NCBI RefSeq assembly: GCF_007748115.1
Contig: NZ_CP036289.1
Span: forward strand, 1,674,001 to 1,738,000
Length of the DNA stretch: 64,000 nt
Direction of reading: 5' to 3'
From: Bremerella volcania
Lineage (GTDB): Bacteria; Planctomycetota; Planctomycetia; Pirellulales; Pirellulaceae
The position numbers and the translations under genes were made by a program. Numbering within the stretch: position 1 is the stretch's first letter; every line of letters begins with the position of its first letter. This document shows positions 27,807 to 36,594 of this stretch, in pieces. Under the pieces are notes generated by a model. The model worked only from the letters and a program-made list of their open reading frames with translations, was not told the origin of the DNA and made no database searches.

Positions 27807-28109
27807 ATGGCATCCATTAACGCAATTCAACAGCAACTGAACATCCCTCAGACCCCCAATCCCTTGCCAGGCAAGCCGGAGAATGGGCCAGAGTCGTTCG
27901 GCAAATTCCTGCTCGAAGGAATTCAGGAAGTAAACCAGATGCAACAGGATGCCGACCGTGCGGTCGAGTCCCTGTTCACCGGCGGCGATGTTAACCCGGC
28001 CGAGGTGTTGACCGCCGTTCAGAAAGCCGACATGTCCTTCAAAATGATGCTGCAGGTGCGCAACAAGATGATGCAAGCCTACGCCGAAGTGAAAGATATT
28101 CGCGTTTAA
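27807..28109 (+). CDS. fliE: Flagellar hook-basal body protein FliE
   Basis: 100 residues, the usual size. FliE links the MS ring to the rod. The C-terminal half matches the family: FGKFLLEGIQEVNQMQQDAD and then VLTAVQKADMSFKMMLQVRNKMMQAYAEV. It follows flgC closely, and the classical flgB-flgC-fliE-fliF order is preserved. The ribosome site is weak, so translation is probably coupled to flgC. Confidence 0.95.
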   Translation: MASINAIQQQLNIPQTPNPLPGKPENGPESFGKFLLEGIQEVNQMQQDADRAVESLFTGGDVNPAEVLTAVQKADMSFKMMLQVRNKMMQAYAEVKDIRV

Positions 28110-28192
28110 GAGAGATATCGTAGCAGCCGAAGGATTTGGCGGTTACCTAGTAAAACTAATCCACACGATTCCGCAGCTTGAAGGGTCCACGG

Positions 28193-29863
28193 ATGGACTT
28201 TTTGAACAAAGCGTTTGAACAAGTCAAAGACCTGTTTGTCTCGATGACACCCGGTTCCCGGATCATCGCAGGCCTATTGGTCATTGCCATTGTTACGAGT
28301 GTCGCTTTTCTGTTTCAAAGCAACATGTTCCAGAAGGACGTCCCGATTTTGTCGGGCGCTCCGATCGCTCCGGCCGATCAAAAGGCCATTCTTGCCGCGT
28401 TCGCTTCTGAAGCACTCGACGACTACGAGGTAATCGGCAGCCAGATCTATGTGCCGCGTAGCCGCCGTGTCGATTACATCGCCGCATTGGTCAAGAACAA
28501 CGCCATTCCACCTGACTTCCACGACAGCATGACAGATGCCATCGGACAGGCCAGTCCGTTTGAATCGGAAGCCCATCGTGCCGACCGGCAGAAGGTTGCC
28601 CGGGAAAAGGAGATGGCGCTTGTGCTGCGTAACATGCGCGGTATCGAGTACGCCTCGGTGCAGTACGACATCGAGGACAAAGGGGGCTTTCCTCGCAAGA
28701 AGGTATACACGGCTTCGGTGGTGGTGCGTCCCAGCGGTTCGGAAGAGATCGACCCCAAGACGGTCAAAAGCGTTCAAAACTACGTCGCTCACTCGATTGC
28801 CGGTCTCGATGCCGAACATGTTTCCGTGACCGACTTGAATACGCGGAAGACTTTCAGCGGAGCGGACAACGATTTGGCTTCGGTCCATGACGATCCCTAC
28901 GCGGCCCGGAAGAAATGGTTCGAGGAACACTGGACCGAAACGATCGACAACGCCCTGCGATTCATCAGCGGCAGCAACGTGACGGTGAACGTCGAACTCG
29001 ACCCTGAGATGAACCGCATCGAGAAGGGGATCAAGTACGATCCACGGCCGACGCCGTTGGCTTCAACCGCCGAGAAGTCGTCGGAAGTCAAGCGAACGCC
29101 CTCGAACGCCGGTCAACCAGGCTTGGAACGTCAGGGCCCGAACCAACCCACTTCCGTCAGCAGCCCCCCAATGACCGAGCAAACCTCGGAATCGAATCGT
29201 GAAGAGACGCTTGCCGTTACCAATCAGGACTACACCCAAAAGCAGCTGGCATCGCTTACGCCGAAGCGAGTTACCGTTTCGGTCAGCATTCCCAGTCAGT
29301 ATTACGTCGACGTCTGGAATTCGCGTAACCCAACCCCCGCCGGTCAGCAGCCCAAGACGCCTGATCCAGGCGAACTGAAGAAGATCGAAGACGAAACCAA
29401 AAAGACGGTGGAAACGACCGTAGTGACGCTACTGCCGGAGCAAGCCAAGGGGGACGATCCCTATCCGCAGGTTTACGTCTGGACGGCTCCCCAGCTTCCA
29501 GAGACCCCAACCCCGGAGCCTGCCGTTGCCGATACGGCCATGGCTTGGGTAGCGACCAATTGGCAAACCATGGCCACGATTGGCTTCGCCGTTGTGGGCC
29601 TGTTCATGCTCCGTAGCATGCTTAAGAGCGGCGCCGGTGCTCCGGATCAGGCCGAGGCCTTCAAGCTCGAAGATCCCGCCGCGGCTCAAGCCAAAGTCGA
29701 GAAGAAAGAAGAGCAGCCAGAAGGATCGATGCAAGGTCTTTTGAAGAAACGCTTCGCCCAAGGCGGCGGTCCGAACTTAAAGAACGAACTGGCCGACATG
29801 GTTCGCGAAGATCCCGATACGGCTTTGGGAATTTTGCAAACCTGGATCGGAAGTCCCAACTAA
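28193..29863 (+). CDS. fliF: Flagellar MS-ring protein FliF
   Basis: 556 residues from the ATG at 28193 (GAAGGG upstream; a TTG at 28178 is an unlikely alternative). Membrane helices lie near 25-43 and 447-467. The periplasmic part carries the ring-building motifs (SEAHRADRQKVAREKEMALVL near 124-144 and YVAHSIAGLDAEHVSVTDL near 200), and the cytoplasmic tail ends with the FliG-binding segment MVREDPDTALGILQTWIG. A Pro/Gln/Ser-rich region (about 280-345) lies in the variable periplasmic part. FliF is the base on which the rotor and export apparatus form. Confidence 0.96.
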   Translation: MDFLNKAFEQVKDLFVSMTPGSRIIAGLLVIAIVTSVAFLFQSNMFQKDVPILSGAPIAPADQKAILAAFASEALDDYEVIGSQIYVPRSRRVDYIAALVKNNAIPPDFHDSMTDAIGQASPFESEAHRADRQKVAREKEMALVLRNMRGIEYASVQYDIEDKGGFPRKKVYTASVVVRPSGSEEIDPKTVKSVQNYVAHSIAGLDAEHVSVTDLNTRKTFSGADNDLASVHDDPYAARKKWFEEHWTETIDNALRFISGSNVTVNVELDPEMNRIEKGIKYDPRPTPLASTAEKSSEVKRTPSNAGQPGLERQGPNQPTSVSSPPMTEQTSESNREETLAVTNQDYTQKQLASLTPKRVTVSVSIPSQYYVDVWNSRNPTPAGQQPKTPDPGELKKIEDETKKTVETTVVTLLPEQAKGDDPYPQVYVWTAPQLPETPTPEPAVADTAMAWVATNWQTMATIGFAVVGLFMLRSMLKSGAGAPDQAEAFKLEDPAAAQAKVEKKEEQPEGSMQGLLKKRFAQGGGPNLKNELADMVREDPDTALGILQTWIGSPN

Positions 29864-29900
29864 GTGCCCCCAAGGTTGTCGCACTTTTTAGAGAAACATC

Positions 29901-31058
29901 ATGAGCACTTCCCCTGAAACAATCCGCAAAGCAGCCATCGTCATTGCCAGCTTGGATGAAGCCTCGGCCGATAAGCTTCTCGATAGCATACCGGAAGAGG
30001 TCGCTTCCCAGATTCGTTGGATGTCGATCGAGTTGGATAACGTAACGGACGAAGAGCGGCGGACCGTTCTCGATGAGTTTCTGCGTAATTCGGGGCGACC
30101 GTTGCCTGCCGATGATCCTGGCGTCGAGTTGGAGTTCACATACGAAGAACCATTGCATATGGCTACCGTCGAAACGTCCGCACCCACTCCGCCGCCATTT
30201 GCCTTCTTGAACGACGCCCCGAGCGAGATGCTGGCACCCTTTTTCGAACAAGAGCATCCGCAGGTTACGGCCGTCGTGATGAGCTATCTTCGTCCCGAGC
30301 GGGCCTCGGAGATCCTGCGACAGCTGCCTGCTCGACTCCAAGCCGACGTCGTCCATCGCATCACGCAGCTCGACGAGCCTTCGCAAGAGATTGTGGCCGA
30401 CATCGAATCGCGCATCAAGCAGATCGTTTCACGTCAGGTGTTGGCATTCGAACGCCGCCGACTTGGAATGGCTGCAGCCCAGGCAATCCTGAAGGCCTCG
30501 TCTGGCGATCAAGCCGAACAACTACTCGCCGAGCTTCGCAGCCGAGGCTCGCAGCTTCCGGGTGAATTGGAGGCAATGAAGGAGATCGAAGTCGAACGGC
30601 TAGTCTCTAAAAAGCCAATGCCCCAGCCGACAGCGATTCCGTTCTCACCTGTCCCGGCTAAACCAGAGCCGAAAATGGAGCCCAAGATTGAACCGATCGA
30701 GGAAGCGCCTAAACTTGCTCCCAAGAAAGAAACAACCCCGCAAGAATGGCCGCAGCCCAAGTTTCCCTTCGAACGCTTTGCCGTGCTGGATGATGCTTCG
30801 CTCGCCAAGGTGCTGCATCAAGCCGGTCCCAAGGTCGTGCTGTTGGCGTTGTGTGGTGCCTCGCCGGCGGTGATGAAGCGGATCTCACGCGGGCTTGGGG
30901 CAGGGGACGTGAAACTGCTTGAACGGAAGATTCGTGAAATGCAACCGGTGCTGTTGGCCGATATCGACCACGCGAAACGACAGATGTGCCTGGCAGCGGA
31001 TTCGTTGCTTGTGGCTTCCCAGGCTCACCCCACGAGCCACCTTCAGGCAGCCGCATAA
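29901..31058 (+). CDS. fliG: Flagellar motor switch protein FliG, with extended linker
   Basis: 385 residues (usual ~335). The N-terminal FliF-binding domain is at about 5-75, and the middle domain carries the EHPQ motif (FFEQEHPQVTAVVMSYLRP). A Pro/Lys/Glu-rich linker at about 236-288 replaces the short hinge, and the C-terminal domain is at about 289-375. In the C-terminal torque helix (about 325-344) the acidic/basic pattern differs from enteric FliG: where that has a RED-type acidic pair, this has LERKI. It follows fliF and precedes fliH, as expected. FliG interacts with MotA to generate torque. Confidence 0.92.
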   Translation: MSTSPETIRKAAIVIASLDEASADKLLDSIPEEVASQIRWMSIELDNVTDEERRTVLDEFLRNSGRPLPADDPGVELEFTYEEPLHMATVETSAPTPPPFAFLNDAPSEMLAPFFEQEHPQVTAVVMSYLRPERASEILRQLPARLQADVVHRITQLDEPSQEIVADIESRIKQIVSRQVLAFERRRLGMAAAQAILKASSGDQAEQLLAELRSRGSQLPGELEAMKEIEVERLVSKKPMPQPTAIPFSPVPAKPEPKMEPKIEPIEEAPKLAPKKETTPQEWPQPKFPFERFAVLDDASLAKVLHQAGPKVVLLALCGASPAVMKRISRGLGAGDVKLLERKIREMQPVLLADIDHAKRQMCLAADSLLVASQAHPTSHLQAAA

Positions 31059-31070
31059 GGAGAACGCAGC

Positions 31071-31739
31071 ATGGCAGTCATCAAATCAGGCAAACTCGAG
31101 CACGAAGCCCACACGCTTTCGACCGTCGCATTCAATCTGCACGACGTTTCGGACAAGGCACAAAGCGACCTGAACAACGTGAAGCTCAAGGCCGCCGACA
31201 TCATCAAGCAGGCCCAAGAGCAAGCCAAGCAGATCCGTGCCAAGGCCGAAGCCGAGGGACGCCAGGCCGCCGAACAAAAGGCCCGTGAATCGCTTAAGAT
31301 CGAAGTCGATCAGCACGCCGCGACGCTACTGCCGGCGCTGCGAACGTTGGTGCAAGACCTGACAACCGAGCGTCAGCACTGGCTCAATCAGTGGGAAAAG
31401 GCCGGTCTGCAGGTTGCCGTCGCCATTGCCGAGAAGGTGATCCGCCGCGAGATCGCCAGCGATCCTCAGATTTCGGCCACGCTCGTTCGCGAGTCGTTGC
31501 AATTGGCATCTGGCTGCGGCGAGATTCACGTTCGGCTCAATCCACAAGACTTAAGCAGCATGCAAAGCGGCGAAGCGATGCTGTGCGACGAGCTGAAGAA
31601 GCTTGCCGCGACGCAGATCATTGCCGATCCTTCCATCAGCCGCGGCGGCTGCGTGGTCGAAACCAAGTTTGGTTCGATCGACAACCGCATCGAGACTCAG
31701 TTGTCGCGGATCGCCGACGAACTGGGAGGTGCCTCATGA
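31071..31739 (+). CDS. fliH: Flagellar export regulator FliH
   Basis: 222 residues. FliH binds and restrains the export ATPase FliI. The N-terminal helical stalk (about 25-85, ADIIKQAQEQAKQIRAKAEA) and the C-terminal FliH/HrpE-like domain (VAVAIAEKVIRREI ... IHVRLNPQDL ... SISRGGCVVETKFGSIDNRI) are clear. A strong AAGGAG ribosome site precedes the ATG. Its stop overlaps the start of fliI (ATGA, 31736-31739). Confidence 0.94.
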   Translation: MAVIKSGKLEHEAHTLSTVAFNLHDVSDKAQSDLNNVKLKAADIIKQAQEQAKQIRAKAEAEGRQAAEQKARESLKIEVDQHAATLLPALRTLVQDLTTERQHWLNQWEKAGLQVAVAIAEKVIRREIASDPQISATLVRESLQLASGCGEIHVRLNPQDLSSMQSGEAMLCDELKKLAATQIIADPSISRGGCVVETKFGSIDNRIETQLSRIADELGGAS

Positions 31740-33094
31740 TCGCATCCCTCAAGAGTCGACTCAATCAAGTGATGCCGACGGCAGTGATCGGAAGTGTTGT
31801 CGAAACCTTCGGCACCACCACCGCCGTTGCCGGGTTTCCCGTGCCAATTGGTGCCGTCGTGGAGATCGAACGGCAAGTCGGTCCGCCTATCCCCGCCGAA
31901 GTGATTGGCTTCAAGGGCGAGCACACGCTCATCTATCCGCTGACTGGCGTGCAGGGCATTCGTCGCGGTAATCGCGTACGTTTGACCCATTCATTCCGCA
32001 CGGTGGGCGTCGGAGAACAACTGCTGGGCCGCGTGCTGGATGCCCATGGGAACTGCGTCGATAATCTTCCCCCTCCGATCGCGGCAGATCGAGTCCGTTT
32101 AGACCAGGATCCACCCAATGCGATCAACCGGCCGCGGATCGATCAAACCATCTCGACCGGCGTCCGTGCCATCGACGGCATGTTGACCTGCGGGCTTGGC
32201 CAACGTGTGGGCATCTTCGCCGGTAGTGGCGTCGGCAAGAGCGTCACGCTGGGGATGATGGCCCGCTACACGTCGGCCGATGTGAATGTGATTGCCCTGA
32301 TCGGAGAACGGGGCCGCGAAGTGAACGATTTCATCGAGCGAGACCTGGGCCCCGAAGGAATGGCTCGCAGCGTGGTGGTCGTGGCGACGAGCGATCAACC
32401 GGCCATTCAGCGGGTGCAAGCGGCAATGGCCGCGACCAGCATTGCCGAATCGTTTCGGGCAAGTGGCAAGAATGTGCTCTTCCTGATGGATAGCGTGACA
32501 CGTTTCGCCATGGCCCAGCGCGAGATCGGCCTGGCCGCCGGCGAGCCTCCCACGACCAAAGGCTATCCCCCGTCGATGTTCGCCATGCTTCCACGCCTGG
32601 TGGAACGCACTGGCCGCACGAAGCAGGGAAGCATCACGGCGTTTTACACCGTGCTGGTCGAAGGGGACGACACGAACGAACCGGTTGCCGACACGGTGCG
32701 TGGTTTGCTTGACGGGCACATTGTCCTGTCGCGGAAGCTCGCCGGGAAAGGTCATTACCCGGCAATCGACGTCATGCAAAGCATCAGCCGTCTGATGAAC
32801 GACCTGGTAAGTGAGGAAGTTCGCACCGGGGCGATCGTGATTCGTGATCTGATGGCCACCTATGCCGAGAACGAAGACCTGATCAACATCGGGGCGTATC
32901 GCCAAGGTTCCAATCCACGCATTGATATGGCCATTCGCCTGAAGGACGAGATCGACCGATTCCTACGCCAACGTGTGGATGAACAAGCAAGCGTTCAGTC
33001 TGCCCAAGAACAGTTGATGGCCCTGGTTCGCAAATGCAGTATTGCTCAGCCGAACCTTCAGGCCGCCGGTAACCCTAGAATCGCCTCCAAATAG
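31736..33094 (+). CDS. fliI: Flagellum-specific ATPase FliI
   Basis: 452 residues from the ATG at 31736; the longer open frame starting at 31391 inside fliH is an overlap artefact. Walker A is GSGVGKS at about 163-169 and Walker B is NVLFLMDSVTRFA. The F1-ATPase-like signature EPPTTKGYPPSMFAMLPRL is present. FliI unloads chaperone-substrate complexes at the export gate and works with FliH and FliJ, both encoded alongside. Length and motifs are standard. Confidence 0.97.
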   Translation: MIASLKSRLNQVMPTAVIGSVVETFGTTTAVAGFPVPIGAVVEIERQVGPPIPAEVIGFKGEHTLIYPLTGVQGIRRGNRVRLTHSFRTVGVGEQLLGRVLDAHGNCVDNLPPPIAADRVRLDQDPPNAINRPRIDQTISTGVRAIDGMLTCGLGQRVGIFAGSGVGKSVTLGMMARYTSADVNVIALIGERGREVNDFIERDLGPEGMARSVVVVATSDQPAIQRVQAAMAATSIAESFRASGKNVLFLMDSVTRFAMAQREIGLAAGEPPTTKGYPPSMFAMLPRLVERTGRTKQGSITAFYTVLVEGDDTNEPVADTVRGLLDGHIVLSRKLAGKGHYPAIDVMQSISRLMNDLVSEEVRTGAIVIRDLMATYAENEDLINIGAYRQGSNPRIDMAIRLKDEIDRFLRQRVDEQASVQSAQEQLMALVRKCSIAQPNLQAAGNPRIASK

Positions 33095-33111
33095 GTAGGA
33101 AGTAAATCATC

Positions 33112-33561
33112 ATGTCCAAGTTCCGTTTCCGACTCGAGACTTACCTGCGGCTCAAGATCGCCGCACGGGATCAGTGTCGCGCGGAACTTGCTGAAGTGTT
33201 GCGGGCCGAACAGCAACTCAAGGAACATCAAGAGGCAATCGAAAGTGACATCCAAGATCAGCACACCTACATTCGCGGCCTGACTCAGGCGGGTTCGCTC
33301 AATGTTGACCTGATCACCGCCTCGCAGCGTGAAGTGGTGTTTTTGAAAGCTTTGCAGGCCGAGAAACAGCAACTAATGGTCAAGCTTCAACCGCACATTC
33401 AGCAGCGGCGTCAGGCCCTGATTGATGCGGACCATGAAGTCAGAACGCTAGAAAAACTCAAAGAGCAAAAACACGAGCAGCACCTGCAGTTGGAAACTGC
33501 CCAAGAATCAAAACAAATGGACGAGATCGCCCTGAGCGGTTTCATGCGTAAAGGAGAATAG
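33112..33561 (+). CDS. fliJ: Flagellar export protein FliJ
   Basis: 149 residues forming a long antiparallel coiled coil. The typical start FRFRLETYLRLKIAARDQCRAEL matches FliJ (FxfrLetvLrlk). FliJ sits in the centre of the FliI hexamer and contacts FlhA. It follows fliI by 17 bp and precedes the MotE-like gene by 2 bp. FliJ is weakly conserved, but the N-terminal motif and gene order make the call firm. Confidence 0.9.
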   Translation: MSKFRFRLETYLRLKIAARDQCRAELAEVLRAEQQLKEHQEAIESDIQDQHTYIRGLTQAGSLNVDLITASQREVVFLKALQAEKQQLMVKLQPHIQQRRQALIDADHEVRTLEKLKEQKHEQHLQLETAQESKQMDEIALSGFMRKGE

Positions 33562-33563
33562 CC

Positions 33564-34262
33564 GTGGCTTTGGTACGAATGGCGGGAGCGTTTTTCGCCT
33601 ACCTGTGTGTGGCAACCGTGCTGGCACAGGTGATTTGTGTCGCCGTGTTCACCAACTCGGGGACGTTCACCAAGGACCGCTTTTACTCGTTGATGGCCAT
33701 TGTGTATGGGATCGACGAGGATGCCATCCGGGAAGAAGTTCAGAACAAGGATGTGCCGGAAGAAGATAACGAAGAACCCGATATGCAGCAGATCATCGAC
33801 GAACGTGCCCAACGTCACCTGGCACTCGACTTTCGCTTGCAGGCCTTGGATACGGGGATTGAAAACCTCCGCAACATGCAGTCGAGCTTGATGGAAGAAC
33901 GCCGTCGCTATGACCAACTCAAGCAGGGTTTCGATCAGCGTTTGAAGGGGCTGGAAGAGGGCGTGCTGGACGAGGCAATCGTCGAAGTGCAGAGGACACT
34001 GGAGGCATTGGATCCAAGGCAAGCCAAAGAGCAGATCCTGATGATGCTGCAGCGGGATGACGAAGCGATGATCGACGTGGTAAAGATCGTCAAGGCTATG
34101 TCAACGGATAAGCGAAAGAAGATCATGGGCGAATTTCGCTCGGAAGAAGAACAACAAAAACTGGCGGACATATTGGACGAAATTAGACGCGGTGTGCCGG
34201 ACACGGAGATTCTGGGGGATGCCCGGGATCAACTTCAGCAGTTCGCGCCGCCGTCCAAATAA
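33564..34262 (+). CDS. MotE/FlbB-like flagellar membrane protein
   Basis: 232 residues starting with GTG (AAGGAG ribosome site at 33551-33556). A signal-anchor helix (about 5-27) is followed by a coiled coil (about 70-135) and a C-terminal MgtE-N-like helical domain (ALDPRQAKEQILMMLQRDDEA ... VKAMSTDKRKKIMGEF, about 147-215). The architecture, and the position between fliJ and fliK, match MotE/FlbB proteins, which in other bacteria are periplasmic scaffolds that help stators assemble. It may do the same here; motA and motB lie 5.5 kb downstream. Confidence 0.65.
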   Translation: MALVRMAGAFFAYLCVATVLAQVICVAVFTNSGTFTKDRFYSLMAIVYGIDEDAIREEVQNKDVPEEDNEEPDMQQIIDERAQRHLALDFRLQALDTGIENLRNMQSSLMEERRRYDQLKQGFDQRLKGLEEGVLDEAIVEVQRTLEALDPRQAKEQILMMLQRDDEAMIDVVKIVKAMSTDKRKKIMGEFRSEEEQQKLADILDEIRRGVPDTEILGDARDQLQQFAPPSK

Positions 34263-34273
34263 CGAGGGATCTC

Positions 34274-35902
34274 ATGGAATCGTCATCATCAAACTCAGTG
34301 AATCCAACGCCTGGTTGGTCAGGCGGGACGCGAAGCAATTCCGCTTCTGCGGCTGATCCCATGGCGTTCTTCGACTTGATCATGAAGTCGTCCCAGGCCA
34401 TGGCGACCCAAGGCAGCAAGTCGCTGGACCCCGTTGCATCGACAGGTACCGCAGCGCCATCAAGCGATCCCTACACGGCACCCACCGACGATCCTAACCT
34501 TCACGATGGATACGACGATTCGTCGGCTTCCTATGGAAGTGAAGTTCGTGCGAAGGAATCGGCGGATACCGATCGGCCTGCGGATTCATCGGGTGAACAA
34601 GAAAAAGTCGTAGCCGCTGCTGAGTTCTCCGAGCAACCTGCTGCCAAGGAAGACGAAGAAGGCAAACCTGATCAAACGGCCCTGGAAACGGCTGCCGCGG
34701 CGACGCAGCAAGAACAACTGCTGGGTGCCCCCGATACGTTGACGGAAGGGGAGCAAGTCGAAGTCGAAGAGCAAACCCAAGCGGATGTCGTACGTGCCAC
34801 CGGCAACCAAAAAGAAGCTCCACAATCCGGCGAACTGCCGGCGGATCAACCGCTCGATACGGCAGAAGAGTCGGATGATGCCTCGAACCAAGAGCATGAT
34901 TTCACCACCCAGTTAACGCCCGAATCGGTGCGAAAGAAATCAAACGGTTCGGAAGAGCAAACATTCGCGGTCGCCGAGGAGGAAGCGATTGCCGAAAGAG
35001 TCGAAGGGAAACCAGGCGAAGAGACAAGCGAAGTTCGTTCTGAGGAGAAAGGGAAGCTGAAACTCGATACGGTCGAACAGGTCTCCGAGGAAACGGTTGA
35101 ATCCGAGGTGAGCTTGGAGACTGGTGACGCGGCGCAAGACGACTCTTCCGATCGGAAGCCAAAAAATACGTCGACGCAGCGAGCCGAAAACAAAAAGGCC
35201 AACTCGGTGGATGTGGTCGAGCCAGCCACGACCGGTTCGGCCGACACCTCAACCATGGCTGCCGTGACAAAAGCCAGCGAAGCACTGTCCGCGGCCGCAT
35301 CGGGCACCGCTCCATCGGCAACGTCTTCGACTAGCAGCAGCACCTCGAATAATAACACCGGTGTTAACAACCTGGCTTCGCTCCTACAGCGGGGGTTTCA
35401 GCGGGGAACGCTCCAGAAGACCGAGGCAGGCCAGACACCGCAACTCGATCCCAAGCAGCAGATTCGCTTGATCAACCGCGTTGCCAGGGCCGTCGAGTCA
35501 ACGCCGCCAGGACAGTCGATCAAGATTCGTTTGAATCCCTCGGAACTCGGACAATTGAAGGTCGAGATCAAGGTTGAAAACGGCAATATGACCGCCAAGA
35601 TCGAAGCCGAGAATGCTGCCACCCGGCAGGTCTTGCTGGAGAACCTCCCGCAACTTCGCGAACGACTGGCCGAATCGAATATCAATGTCCAGCAGTTTGA
35701 AGTCGAACTGATGGGGCAGCAAACGCCCCAGGATGGTTCGGCGTCGACTTTCGCGGATCAATCCGACCAACAGGGCAGTTCGCGGAACTCAACTCGCCAA
35801 GGGATGGAAGCAAGTCGCGAGGAAGAGTCTGCCTCCGACAACCGTGAGATAGTCAACAAGGACGCCGAACGTGATAGTCGTAATTTGAATGTGACAATTT
35901 AA
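34274..35902 (+). CDS. fliK: Flagellar hook-length control protein FliK
   Basis: 542 residues. The first ~390 are low-complexity and strongly acidic (Glu, Asp, Ser, Thr, Gln), as expected for an unstructured ruler. The C-terminal Flg_hook domain (about 394-490) contains PPGQSIKIRLNPSELGQLKVEI and LLENLPQLRERLAESNINVQQFEVEL. This domain signals FlhB to switch from hook to filament export. The position just before flgD and flgE fits. The long disordered region may match an unusually large hook protein. Confidence 0.93.
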   Translation: MESSSSNSVNPTPGWSGGTRSNSASAADPMAFFDLIMKSSQAMATQGSKSLDPVASTGTAAPSSDPYTAPTDDPNLHDGYDDSSASYGSEVRAKESADTDRPADSSGEQEKVVAAAEFSEQPAAKEDEEGKPDQTALETAAAATQQEQLLGAPDTLTEGEQVEVEEQTQADVVRATGNQKEAPQSGELPADQPLDTAEESDDASNQEHDFTTQLTPESVRKKSNGSEEQTFAVAEEEAIAERVEGKPGEETSEVRSEEKGKLKLDTVEQVSEETVESEVSLETGDAAQDDSSDRKPKNTSTQRAENKKANSVDVVEPATTGSADTSTMAAVTKASEALSAAASGTAPSATSSTSSSTSNNNTGVNNLASLLQRGFQRGTLQKTEAGQTPQLDPKQQIRLINRVARAVESTPPGQSIKIRLNPSELGQLKVEIKVENGNMTAKIEAENAATRQVLLENLPQLRERLAESNINVQQFEVELMGQQTPQDGSASTFADQSDQQGSSRNSTRQGMEASREEESASDNREIVNKDAERDSRNLNVTI

Positions 35903-35973
35903 AAGCATGCGTAAGGCATACTTGATCAATAACAAAATAAATTAACCGCAGTTCACTTACTCGTGAGCGAATC

Positions 35974-36537
35974 ATGTCAAGAGTAGATTCTAGTTCGTCG
36001 ACTAATAGTTCCAGTTCATCCACCAAGCAGCCTACGGACTTGCGTGAGTTGAACATGGATCACTTTCTGCAATTGATGATCACTGAATTGCAGAATCAAG
36101 ATCCACTCGATCCGATGGAAAACTCGGAGATGCTGCAGCAGATCAGCCAGATTCGCGAGATCGGTGCGACCGATCAACTTCGCGAGTCGCTGGAATCGAT
36201 GCAGCAGAGTCAGGGCATCTCGACCGCGAGTGGCTTGATCGGGAAGCAGGTCCAGGCATTGACCGACGATGGGTACGTTCTATTTGGCGTGGTGCAGAGC
36301 GTACAGTTGGCTCCCAACGATGACGGGACTCGAGAATTGACGTTGAAGGTCAATACGGGCGACCAGACGGTTGACGTGAATATGGATGACATCTTCACGA
36401 TTCTGCCGGCAAATGTTCAGAATCCTCCTACCGATGGGACAGACGGCACGGATGGAACGGACTCGGGGGATGACTCGGATGACACGACCGACGGCGGCGA
36501 TGATTCCGGTGACGAGACAGAAGAAACGACTACCTAG
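35974..36537 (+). CDS. flgD: Flagellar hook assembly scaffold FlgD, with acidic tail
   Basis: 187 residues. The hook-cap N-terminal domain is clear (MDHFLQLMITELQNQDPLDPMENSEMLQQISQIREI, about 27-62), followed by a beta domain in the form GLIGKQVQALTDDG. The C-terminus (about 148-187) is a TDG/DD-rich acidic tail in place of the rest of the usual FlgD_ig domain. FlgD caps the growing hook and is removed afterwards. A hairpin with T-run separates it from flgE. The start at 35974 has only a weak ribosome site. Confidence 0.92.
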   Translation: MSRVDSSSSTNSSSSSTKQPTDLRELNMDHFLQLMITELQNQDPLDPMENSEMLQQISQIREIGATDQLRESLESMQQSQGISTASGLIGKQVQALTDDGYVLFGVVQSVQLAPNDDGTRELTLKVNTGDQTVDVNMDDIFTILPANVQNPPTDGTDGTDGTDSGDDSDDTTDGGDDSGDETEETTT

Positions 36538-36548
36538 AACAACCACGC

Positions 36549-36574
36549 TCTCCAAGGACTTGGAGACGTTTTTT
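36549..36574 (+). terminator. Terminator-like hairpin between flgD and flgE
   Basis: TCTCCAAG (36549-36556) pairs with CTTGGAGA (36559-36566), closed further by CG/CG with one bulged base. A run of six T residues follows at 36569-36574. It sits 11 bp after the flgD stop and 20 bp before the flgE start, so it is likely an attenuator that sets flgE level or an RNA 3'-end stabiliser rather than a full stop. Confidence 0.7.
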
Positions 36575-36594
36575 AAATTGCAAGGAGCATAATC

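Noticed and set aside
31391-31735. N-terminal extension of fliI inside fliH
   Set aside because: The region is coded by fliH in another frame; FliI alignment starts at the ATG at 31736, which overlaps the fliH stop.
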